Positions 55,505 through 62,481 of a DNA stretch of 64,000 nucleotides are shown here, one piece after another. Within the stretch, counting starts at the first letter, position 1. Each line of letters starts with the position of its first letter. The translations under genes were made by a program, and so were the position numbers. Source of the stretch: Cytophagales bacterium (GTDB lineage: Bacteria; Bacteroidota; Bacteroidia; Cytophagales; Cyclobacteriaceae); assembly GCA_017303805.1 (NCBI GenBank), contig JAFLBQ010000001.1:310001-374000 (forward strand), read 5' to 3'. Under the pieces are notes generated by a model, which worked only from the letters and a program-made list of their open reading frames with translations, ran no database searches and had not been told where the DNA came from.

Positions 55505-55574
55505 CATCAGATTAAAGCCAACTATAGACAAGATTATCCCCCGGGGTCCAGGACTTTGGGGGATTTTCTTTTTA
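55502..55574 (+). repeat. 73-bp perfect direct repeat, left copy
   Basis: Identical over 73 bases to 59646-59718. It starts TAGCATCAGATTAAAGCC and its right half forms a hairpin, ATCCCCC pairing with GGGGGAT with an inner GTC/GAC stem, followed by TTTTCTTTTT. This is a terminator-like structure. The copy lies 72 bases after the small membrane protein gene and 106 bases before the sigma factor gene. Confidence 0.95.
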
Positions 55575-55680
55575 AGCCCATCTTGAATTCAGTACATTCG
55601 TTATGCTGAGGCAACCCTTTTTAATTCTGTTCCGTAAAGGGTAAAATTTTTCGAACCTAAACTCTTATTTAAACACCCTT

Positions 55681-56223
55681 ATGCACTTGCTGATACAGGG
55701 CTGCAAGCGTAACGATCGCGATAGCCAGCGTTTGCTCTATCAGCATTATTATTCCTATGCCTTGGCGATTTGTATTCGCTATTCACGCAGTATGGTCGAA
55801 GCAAAGGAAGTAGTTAACGATGGGTTTCTGAAAGTATTTGATAAGATAGATCAGTATAACGCTGATTATCCTTTTAAAGGTTGGTTGAGGAGGATTATGA
55901 TTAACGCTTCGATTGATCAATACCGGAAAGAAATTAAGCATGCACACCAGGCACCGGTAGAATATGCAAATAAAGTGCATGACCAACCAGTAGCGGTCAA
56001 TAACCTGGCGCACGAAGAGTTGATGACACTGGTTCAGCGATTAACTCCTGCTTATCGGGCGGTGTTTAACCTCTACGTAATTGATGGTTACACCCATAAG
56101 GAGATAGGGAAGTTGTTAAATATTTCGGAGGGAACCTCGAAATCGAATTTGTTGAAGGCACGTGAAAATCTGAGAACTATGTTGGAAGGAATGAATGAGA
56201 TGCCGTATGGAAAAGCTAACTGA
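55681..56223 (+). CDS. ECF-type RNA polymerase sigma factor
   Basis: A 180-residue sigma-70 family protein. Region 2 is visible as SQRLLYQHYYSYALAICIRYS, EAKEVVNDGFLKVFDKIDQY and FKGWLRRIMINASIDQYRK, and region 4 as LTPAYRAVFNLYVIDGYTHKEIGKLLNISEGTSKSNLLKAR. No region 1 or 3 is present. Its last 17 bases overlap the next gene, a membrane protein with an anti-sigma-like N terminus, which suggests a regulator pair. It heads a five-gene unit enclosed by the two 73-bp repeats. Confidence 0.93.
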   Translation: MHLLIQGCKRNDRDSQRLLYQHYYSYALAICIRYSRSMVEAKEVVNDGFLKVFDKIDQYNADYPFKGWLRRIMINASIDQYRKEIKHAHQAPVEYANKVHDQPVAVNNLAHEELMTLVQRLTPAYRAVFNLYVIDGYTHKEIGKLLNISEGTSKSNLLKARENLRTMLEGMNEMPYGKAN

Positions 56224-57412
56224 CGAAGAACTGGATTCAGCATTTAAAACGGCTGCCGAAGGCAACACTCCGCCTTATGAGGCTACCGCTTGGGATGCGA
56301 TGATGAAAAAACTGGATGCGCCAAGGCCCATACCAGTATGGAGAAAATGGTCGCCCATAATTTTGGTTGGTGTTCTCGTTTTTTTTAGTGGAGTTTGGGT
56401 TGGCCGCAGCACTGAAGAAAAATCTAGCGAAGTAATCCCGATTGAAAATAAGCTTTCAATAGAAGGCAGAGTAAGTGACAAACAACACCCTATAGCCGAT
56501 AATAATAAAGTGCCGGGAGTAGTCTTAACTGAGGACAAGATTCAAACATCAAGTAGTGACCGATCAATTACCAGATTAAAAGTTAGCTCTGGATCCATTG
56601 ATTTAAAAGAAAAGCAGCAGGAGGAAGTTGATTTGAAATCATTGATAGAAAATGAACAACAAGAAATTCTGGTACAAGAGCTACCCAATTTGCTCGAAAA
56701 TGAACATGTGAATGAATTCTGGGTAGAGCGTCAAAGTGAAAATATCAAAGATGACTCATTGGCAATCACAAAAACTGAAGTTGATTCTCTGAACATTAGC
56801 AAGGAGCTGCATGATAAACCAGGTGGTAGAAGAGTTTATGGGTTGTTTATCAGGCTCCTTGCTTCTCCTGATCTTTCATCTATCAAGTTCGGGCCAACCA
56901 AACTTGGATCCAACATAGGTGTAGTAGGGGAGTTTTCTTTTTCGGATCGGATTTCGATTTCCACTGGAGTACTTCGTGCCAAGAAGAATTATGAATCTTA
57001 CCAGAAGGAAGCTTATGGCTCGAGCGCCCGCCATCTGGTTGGCAGTTGCAGTATTCTGGATGTTCCTGTTAACCTAACTTATTCGTTTCCTTCCAAAAGC
57101 AGGTTTTCGATTTATACAACTGTAGGGGCATCATCTTATATTATGTTGCGCGAAGACTATGTGTACACCATCAAATCCAATACGGGCGACCGGGTATATC
57201 CGTCACAGGCTATTCGCAAAAACAATGAGTGGTTTAAAGTGCTGAATGTTGCGGTTGGCTTACAATACAGAATAGCTCCGCGATGGCACATTCAACTTGA
57301 GCCATTTATAAAAGCACCTTTGGCAGATTTGGGCGAACGTAACGTGCGTCTATCCAGTATTGGAGCGTTTGGTGCACTCCGTTATCAATTAGCAAAAATT
57401 AAAACCCCCTGA
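56207..57412 (+). CDS. membrane protein with anti-sigma-like N terminus and C-terminal barrel domain
   Basis: A 401-residue protein. Residues 1-45 form a cytoplasmic helical segment (LTDEELDSAFKTAAEGNTPPYEATAWDAMMKKLD) like those of Bacteroidota anti-sigma proteins. One transmembrane helix follows (SPIILVGVLVFFSGVWVG, about 49-66), then a long charged, low-complexity linker (about 70-210). The last 190 residues are strand-rich with aromatic ends (GLFIRLLASPDL, ISISTGVLRAKKNYESY, VPVNLTYSFPSKSRFSIYTTVGAS, AVGLQYRIAPRWHIQLEPFIKAPL), typical of the outer membrane beta-barrel fold. One chain would thus touch both membranes or hold a periplasmic sensor. It overlaps the sigma factor gene and is probably its regulator. 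The ATG at 56207 is preferred over one four codons upstream. Confidence 0.75.
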   Translation: MEKLTDEELDSAFKTAAEGNTPPYEATAWDAMMKKLDAPRPIPVWRKWSPIILVGVLVFFSGVWVGRSTEEKSSEVIPIENKLSIEGRVSDKQHPIADNNKVPGVVLTEDKIQTSSSDRSITRLKVSSGSIDLKEKQQEEVDLKSLIENEQQEILVQELPNLLENEHVNEFWVERQSENIKDDSLAITKTEVDSLNISKELHDKPGGRRVYGLFIRLLASPDLSSIKFGPTKLGSNIGVVGEFSFSDRISISTGVLRAKKNYESYQKEAYGSSARHLVGSCSILDVPVNLTYSFPSKSRFSIYTTVGASSYIMLREDYVYTIKSNTGDRVYPSQAIRKNNEWFKVLNVAVGLQYRIAPRWHIQLEPFIKAPLADLGERNVRLSSIGAFGALRYQLAKIKTP

Positions 57413-57414
57413 AT

Positions 57415-58248
57415 ATGAAAGCTAAATCGTTTCACCGGCTAACTGGTGTTGTTGTCTTTGCGTGGTTGTTGATCATTGCGGGTTGTTCCAGCAACGATGA
57501 GCCTAAGCCTATAGACTGTAACGCCACGGATCTTGCAATAACACTATCTACCAAGACTGACCCAGTCGATTGTGGTGTAAGCAATGGATCAATTACGGTG
57601 TCAGCAACTGGTGGTGAAGCACCCTATCAATTTAAATTAAGTACGGGTAGTTACGGAAGTGGCACTACATTCAATAATCTGGGTGCCGGCTCATTTACCT
57701 TTATGGTTAAGGATGCCAATGGTTGCGAAAGGACGCTTGCCGGAATTGTATTATCAGCTCCTTCTTCGCCTGTGGCGGGTGCATCAACTATTTCAAGTCA
57801 TACCAACTGTCTTACTCCAAATGGGTCAATCACAATACATGTAACAGGTGGTACACCTCCATACAAATACAAGATTGGAAGCGGGGCATTCGGCTCGTCT
57901 AATAATTTTTCGGAACTAAAAGCTGGAAGTTACGCAATAACCGTGCAGGATGATGCCGATTGTTCAATAACAATAAATGATGTTGTAGCAAGCAACACCA
58001 ATGTTAGTTACGTAGCTGACATTAAACCTATTTTGCAAACCAGTTGTATAAAGTCGGGTTGCCATAATGGAGATAATGGGGCAGACCGTAATTGGAGTGT
58101 TTTTGCGAACGTAAGGGCAAGTGCCCAGGCAATCAAAACAAGAACCGGAAACAAATCCATGCCAGCCGATATTGCACCCACTGGCTTACCACAAAACCAA
58201 ATTGACCTTATTGCATGTTGGGTTGATAGCGGGGCGCAAGATAATTAA
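57415..58248 (+). CDS. lipoprotein with two SprB-type repeats and a cytochrome-c-like domain
   Basis: A 277-residue lipoprotein with lipobox IIAGC near residue 24. Two SprB-like repeats follow: GVSNGSITVSATGGEAPYQFKLS with FNNLGAGSFTFMVKDANGC, and LTPNGSITIHVTGGTPPYKYKIG with FSELKAGSYAITVQDDADC. The last 80 residues resemble planctomycete-type cytochrome domains (YVADIKPILQTSC, then GCHNG, and SMPADIAPTGLPQNQIDLIACWVDSGA). The haem motif is CIKSGCH, CX4CH rather than CX2CH. The final IDLIACWVDSGA is typical of such cytochromes. It probably carries electrons at the outer membrane. Start is two bases after the previous stop. Confidence 0.85.
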   Translation: MKAKSFHRLTGVVVFAWLLIIAGCSSNDEPKPIDCNATDLAITLSTKTDPVDCGVSNGSITVSATGGEAPYQFKLSTGSYGSGTTFNNLGAGSFTFMVKDANGCERTLAGIVLSAPSSPVAGASTISSHTNCLTPNGSITIHVTGGTPPYKYKIGSGAFGSSNNFSELKAGSYAITVQDDADCSITINDVVASNTNVSYVADIKPILQTSCIKSGCHNGDNGADRNWSVFANVRASAQAIKTRTGNKSMPADIAPTGLPQNQIDLIACWVDSGAQDN

Positions 58249-58252
58249 TGAT

Positions 58253-58786
58253 ATGAGAAATCATATTGCACTGATTCTGGTCTTGATTGCGCACTCTGCT
58301 ATGGGGCAGAAATACACCCTTGAAAAGTCAAAAGTAGTTTTCTTTTCAGATGCGGCTATTGAAGATATCCGTGCAGAGAACTCTAAGGCACTTAGTATTT
58401 ATAATAGCGAGACAAACGAGGTGGTATTCTCCATTCCAATTGCTCAATTTAATTTCGAAAATTCAACAATGCGGGTGCATTTCAATGAAAAATACATGGA
58501 GACTGAAAAACATCCAAATGCAACTTTTCAAGGAAAGTTTAATCAATTCACTTTTGAAAGCGATCAAACTCAGCACGTAGTAGCTACGGGTAAGCTCGCC
58601 ATTCATGGTGTTACCCGTGAGGTTGAGATACCGGGCACTATCCAGGTAACTGAGCAAAGAATTTTAGCCAAAGCTATCTTTATGATAAAGCTCGCAGACT
58701 ATAATATTAAGATACCTCAATTGCTGTGGCAAAAAATTGCGGAACAGGTTGAGGTAACCGTTGAATTCACCTTTAGACCTCAATGA
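58253..58786 (+). CDS. YceI-family exported protein
   Basis: A 177-residue protein with a signal peptide (MRNHIALILVLIAHSAMGQ). The YceI lipocalin-like barrel is recognisable in KVVFFSDAAIEDIRAENSKAL, IPIAQFNFENSTMRVHFNEKYMETEKHPNATFQGKF and GKLAIHGVTREVEIPGTIQV. YceI proteins bind polyisoprenoids or other amphiphiles. The ATG at 58253 is used; a longer frame overlaps the cytochrome gene. Its end overlaps the next start by four bases (ATGA). Confidence 0.9.
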   Translation: MRNHIALILVLIAHSAMGQKYTLEKSKVVFFSDAAIEDIRAENSKALSIYNSETNEVVFSIPIAQFNFENSTMRVHFNEKYMETEKHPNATFQGKFNQFTFESDQTQHVVATGKLAIHGVTREVEIPGTIQVTEQRILAKAIFMIKLADYNIKIPQLLWQKIAEQVEVTVEFTFRPQ

Positions 58787-59643
58787 AAAAAATCCTAATA
58801 GCCTTGTTGATTTCCAACGTAAGTTTCGCGCAAAGCGATTTGTTAAACGAATTAGAAGAGCCGGATTCCAGGCCACAGCCAGTAGCGGCTACATTTATAG
58901 GCAGCCGGTTAGTAAACGGACAAACCATTGAAACCCGGCATAAAGGTGAACTGGAATTTATTTTTGCGCACAGGTTTGGCCGGCTTAATGAAGGTGCCTA
59001 TGAATTGTTTGGACTTGATCGGGCTTTTGTGCGGGTAGGTTTGGAGTACGGTATTACAAATAAGCTTAGCACAGGCTTTGGTCGTAATTCGGTGGACAAA
59101 ACTATGGATGGATACCTGCGGTATAAATTGTTAAGTCAGCAAAAAAATGAAATACCTTTAACCCTAACTGTGTTTACCAATGCGGCAGTCCGAACATCTC
59201 CCCGGACGAAGGATGCTGCATACGATATGCAACTGGAAGACAGAATGTCTTACACTACGCAAATTTTAATAGCCCGGAGATTTAACCCGGTACTGTCGCT
59301 TCAAATCATGCCCACAATGGTTCACCGCAATACGGTTGATCAAAGTCGGGAAAAGAATGACCAGTTTGCCTTGGGATTCGGTGGTCGGTTAAAGATAACA
59401 CGAAGTGTTGCTCTCAATACCGAATACTATTATCGGCTTGGGGTGCCGGTTGCTAATCAATATTATAATGCTTTGGGGTTTGGAATTGATATTGAAACAG
59501 GTGGGCATGTGTTTCAACTCGTGCTCACCAATACCCGTGGGCTAACAGAACGCGCTTACCTAACTGAAACGTCAGGAAATTTCTTTAATGGTGATATCCA
59601 TCTGGGTTTTAATGTAACACGGTCTTTTCCGGTAAAGAGATAA
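58783..59643 (+). CDS. DUF5777-type beta-barrel protein
   Basis: A 286-residue exported protein (MKKILIALLISNVSFAQ). The mature chain matches DUF5777: ATFIGSRLVNGQTIETRHKGELEFIFAHRFGRLNEGAYELFGLD, then VRVGLEYGITNKLSTGFGRN, LRYKLLSQQ and the end HLGFNVTRSFPVKR, with alternating strands typical of an outer membrane barrel. Such proteins are often found next to YceI and cytochrome genes in Bacteroidota, as here, so a joint role in an envelope redox or lipid process is likely but unproven. The right 73-bp repeat begins two bases after the stop. Confidence 0.85.
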   Translation: MKKILIALLISNVSFAQSDLLNELEEPDSRPQPVAATFIGSRLVNGQTIETRHKGELEFIFAHRFGRLNEGAYELFGLDRAFVRVGLEYGITNKLSTGFGRNSVDKTMDGYLRYKLLSQQKNEIPLTLTVFTNAAVRTSPRTKDAAYDMQLEDRMSYTTQILIARRFNPVLSLQIMPTMVHRNTVDQSREKNDQFALGFGGRLKITRSVALNTEYYYRLGVPVANQYYNALGFGIDIETGGHVFQLVLTNTRGLTERAYLTETSGNFFNGDIHLGFNVTRSFPVKR

Positions 59644-59645
59644 GA

Positions 59646-59718
59646 TAGCATCAGATTAAAGCCAACTATAGACAAGATTATCCCCCGGGGTCCAGGACTT
59701 TGGGGGATTTTCTTTTTA
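59646..59718 (+). repeat. 73-bp perfect direct repeat, right copy
   Basis: Identical to 55502-55574. It begins two bases after the DUF5777 stop and its hairpin plus T tract is in the right place to end the sigma operon's transcript. The two copies start 4144 bases apart. Confidence 0.95.
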
Positions 59719-59740
59719 TGGCGGGTTGGGTTAGGTGCCT

Positions 59741-60208
59741 TTATAGTTCTGTGTTCACCTCGCTATAATTTGTTTTCGGCAAGCCTGTTTCTTTAAGTGC
59801 ATTGTAGCCACCTTTAATATTAATAACCTGCTTAATTCCACCGCTTTTAAAAATTGAAGCCGCAATTAACGACCGGTACCCTCCGGCACAATACAGGTAA
59901 TAAGTGCGCCTGGTAGAAAGATTATTCAGATTCTTATAAAGTTCGGATAAGGGTATGTTGTACGCCCCGATAATGTGTTCGCGTTCAAATTCACTTGCTC
60001 TGCGAACATCCAACAAAATACTATCCGAAGCATCGCGAAATAACGTAACGAACGCTGCCGGAGTAATTTCTTCTATCGTATCAATCACGTTGCCTGCGGC
60101 CTTCCAGGCTGCCATGCCTCCTCCCAGGTACCCCAGCACGTGGTCGTAGCCTACCCTTGCCAATCGTGTTACCACCTCCGCTTCGCGCCCGGCATCGCAC
60201 ACAAACAA
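59741..60208 (-). pseudogene. 5'-truncated remnant of MBL-fold/rhodanese protein
   Basis: The 155-residue frame begins abruptly at CDAGREAEVVTRLARVGYDHVLGYLGGGMAAW, which in Bacteroidota is the end of the first rhodanese domain of proteins of about 450-470 residues that start with a metallo-beta-lactamase domain. A second, complete rhodanese domain follows with DVRRASEFEREHIIGAYNIPLSEL and the active-site loop YCAGGYRS (Cys). The metallo-beta-lactamase domain and most of the first rhodanese are missing, and an in-frame TAG lies eight codons before the only plausible start (TTG at 60208). The single rhodanese domain could still fold, so it might survive as a small sulfurtransferase. Confidence 0.75.
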
Positions 60209-60324
60209 CCTTTGAGGTAGTAGCTAAATGGCCATTTCATACGTGGAGGGGTTGGTGCATCGCGGTAAAATTGAGCGAGTTGATTCAAGTAGTCTGTGAT
60301 GCCGGTTAGTCCAACGGATGATTT
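60209..60324 (-). pseudogene. unidentified coding fragment fused upstream of the rhodanese remnant
   Basis: On the minus strand, in a frame different from the rhodanese remnant, the sequence reads like real protein: SVGLTGITDYLNQLAQFYRD followed by APTPPRMKWPFSYYLKG. It starts after a TAA at 60325-60327, has no start codon at a sensible place, and loses protein character where the rhodanese similarity begins. It is probably part of another gene joined to the rhodanese remnant by a rearrangement. I do not recognise the parent family. Confidence 0.4.
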
Positions 60325-60411
60325 TTATCAGGAATAAAAAATGAAGGCTTCAATTAAAAGGGACGCCAAGCCTTTTGGTTGGCTGCCACCGCTTACTTTC
60401 ACCCAACTGCT

Positions 60412-60419
60412 TATATTTG
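60412..60419 (+). promoter_or_regulatory. ychF promoter -7 element
   Basis: TATATTTG is a full TAnnTTTG match followed by CGCCCTG, 24 bases before the ychF ATG. Confidence 0.55.
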
Positions 60420-60443
60420 CGCCCTGATTGTTAAAAATTAGTG

Positions 60444-61541
60444 ATGGGTTTAAAATGTGGTATTGTTGGGTTGCCCAATGTGGGCAAATCCACCTTGTTT
60501 AATGCGATTTCAAACAACAAGGCCGAGGCAGCAAATTTTCCGTTTTGCACGATCGAGCCGAATGTGGGTGTAATTTCAGTGCCGGATGAGCGGCTGAAAA
60601 TTCTGGAAGGACTTGTAAATCCACAAAAGGTAATACCCACCTCTTTTGAGTTTGTAGATATTGCCGGGCTGGTGAAAGGCGCCAGCAAAGGCGAAGGGCT
60701 CGGCAATCAGTTTCTGGCAAACATTCGCGAAGTGGATGCGATTGCCCATGTGGTACGTTGTTTTGAAAACGACAACATTATACACGTAGCTGGTAAGGTT
60801 GACCCCGTTGGTGATAAAGAAGTGATTGACGTTGAACTTCAATTGAAAGACCTTGAATCAGTCGAAAGGAAAATTTCGAAAGTAGAGCGGACAGCCAAGA
60901 GTGGCGATGCAAAGGCAAAAAAAGAGCTTGCCACTTTAATTGCTTATAAAGAAACGCTGCTGGCCGGCAAAAACGCCCGCAGTCTGCAAATGGATGCCGA
61001 AGACAAAAAAGCCATTGAAGACCTGCAATTGCTTACCGATAAGCCCGTGATTTATGTAGCCAACGTGGATGAGGCCTCCGTAACTTCCGGCAACCAACAC
61101 GTTGAAGCCTTGCGCGCCTTGGTGAAGCAGGAGGGAGCCGAAGTAGTGGTAGTGTGTGCGGCTATCGAAGCCCAGATTGCAGAGCTCGAAAGCGAAGAAG
61201 ACCGGAAAGTGTTTTTAGAGGAATACGGTCTGAAAGAGTCTGGCTTGAATCGGCTGATCAGGGCAGCATATAGCCTGCTTAACCTGATTACATACTTTAC
61301 GGCCGGGGAGAAGGAAGTGCGGGCTTGGACTATACACAAAGGCTGGAAAGCTCCCCAGGCTGCAGGGGTTATCCACACCGATTTTGAAAAAGGTTTTATT
61401 CGGGCTGAGGTAATTAAGATACCTGATTATCAGAAGTATAAGAGTGAAGCCGGCTGCCGCGAAGCGGGTAAACTAGCCGTTGAAGGTAAAGAATACGTGG
61501 TGGCAGATGGCGATGTAATGCACTTTCGGTTTAACGTGTAA
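60444..61541 (+). CDS. ychF: redox-regulated ATPase YchF (OBG family)
   Basis: A 365-residue OBG-type P-loop protein: G1 [18 protein letters not shown], switch region [23 protein letters not shown]3 [21 protein letters not shown], and the NVDE motif in VIYVANVDE that replaces NKxD and favours ATP over GTP. A coiled-coil insert and a C-terminal TGS domain follow ([45 protein letters not shown]). It binds ribosomes and is linked to stress and translation control. ATG 60444 is chosen over the GTG one codon before. Confidence 0.97.
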   Translation: MGLKCGIVGLPNVGKSTLFNAISNNKAEAANFPFCTIEPNVGVISVPDERLKILEGLVNPQKVIPTSFEFVDIAGLVKGASKGEGLGNQFLANIREVDAIAHVVRCFENDNIIHVAGKVDPVGDKEVIDVELQLKDLESVERKISKVERTAKSGDAKAKKELATLIAYKETLLAGKNARSLQMDAEDKKAIEDLQLLTDKPVIYVANVDEASVTSGNQHVEALRALVKQEGAEVVVVCAAIEAQIAELESEEDRKVFLEEYGLKESGLNRLIRAAYSLLNLITYFTAGEKEVRAWTIHKGWKAPQAAGVIHTDFEKGFIRAEVIKIPDYQKYKSEAGCREAGKLAVEGKEYVVADGDVMHFRFNV

Positions 61542-61680
61542 GATTTTAGTGCATTTTTACTTAAACTTTTTTGTTTAGTAGTTGGCTTTATTGCTCTGAT
61601 TTGTAGTACCTTAGCTATCCGCAATTTTTTGTAAGGCGGGGTTTTAGAAACCTATTTTTTAGCCCTAAACAGGAAGTACC

Positions 61681-62481
61681 TTGAGAGTCCGGATAGTTTT
61701 TACACTGAAGAACAGGGGTGGTTATGTACCGTTCCATCATCAATTTTTGTTAGCTCAAACTATTAAAGGTTTGATCGTGCTGGGGCGAAACGAAAAGTTT
61801 TTTGCATTCACCCAATATAACTTTTCTGGTTTAAAGGGTCAGATCAAGATCAGCCGCAAGGGCCTTCACTTCTATTCTTCAAAGGTTACGCTGGTATTTT
61901 CTACGTCCGACAAAGAATTTCTGGATTACTTTGTCTCTGTGTTGTTTGCCCAAAAAGATTTGCTGGTTGGCGCCTTGCAACTCAGCCCCGAATCGGTGGA
62001 AACCGAAGAGCCGGTAGCCATTACTGATTCGGTAAAGTTCTTGTGCATTTCGCCCATTGTGCTGGTGCCGGCATCGTTTAACGATGAGAGCGGCAAGCGT
62101 TTTATCAGCCCCGAGTTAGACGAGTTTTCGGACTTGCTTTATGACAGTACCATTGCCCGCATGGAAGCAAGCGGCAAATATACGCCCGAGCAATTGGCCG
62201 ACTTCTACAAGTTTCAGTTAGTAGCCGATAAAGAGTATATTAATCGCATTCAGCAATCGCACAAAAAATTTGCGCGCATTTACCCCCTTTACGATCACGA
62301 CATAAAGTTTGAGGTACGCGGTTATACATTTCCTTTTACCTTGTTTGCACCACAGCCGGTGCAACAATTTGTGTACGAAAACGGGTTAGGCCATTTTTCG
62401 CACAAAGGTTTTGGAATGTTAGATGTTGCCAACGCAGATTCGGTTAAGCATGAGGCCGATCTGGAAGCAACGTATGCTTAG
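61681..62481 (+). CDS. orphan Cas6-fold protein
   Basis: A 266-residue protein with the features of the Cas6 repeat-processing endoribonuclease family. The N-terminal RAMP-like domain has VPFHHQFLLAQTIKGLI followed by FSGLKGQIKISRKGLHFYSSKVTLVFST. The central part has FLCISPIVLVP, and the C terminus the glycine-rich loop GLGHFSHKGFGML (residues 235-247). The catalytic His expected after helix 1 is not obvious; only His19 and His20 at the start of the helix are seen. No CRISPR array or other cas gene is in the window. The start is TTG at 61681. Its end overlaps the convergent T9SS plug gene by four bases. It may be a domesticated RNA-binding protein. Confidence 0.7.
   Translation: MRVRIVFTLKNRGGYVPFHHQFLLAQTIKGLIVLGRNEKFFAFTQYNFSGLKGQIKISRKGLHFYSSKVTLVFSTSDKEFLDYFVSVLFAQKDLLVGALQLSPESVETEEPVAITDSVKFLCISPIVLVPASFNDESGKRFISPELDEFSDLLYDSTIARMEASGKYTPEQLADFYKFQLVADKEYINRIQQSHKKFARIYPLYDHDIKFEVRGYTFPFTLFAPQPVQQFVYENGLGHFSHKGFGMLDVANADSVKHEADLEATYA

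Noticed and set aside
58121-58252. 44-codon N-terminal extension of the YceI gene
   Set aside because: It overlaps the cytochrome lipoprotein gene and lacks a signal peptide; the ATG at 58253 gives a clean signal peptide.
55502-59718. Composite transposon or integron-like cassette
   Set aside because: There is no transposase, integrase, terminal inverted repeat or target-site duplication; only the direct repeats support mobility, so it is reported as an open question.
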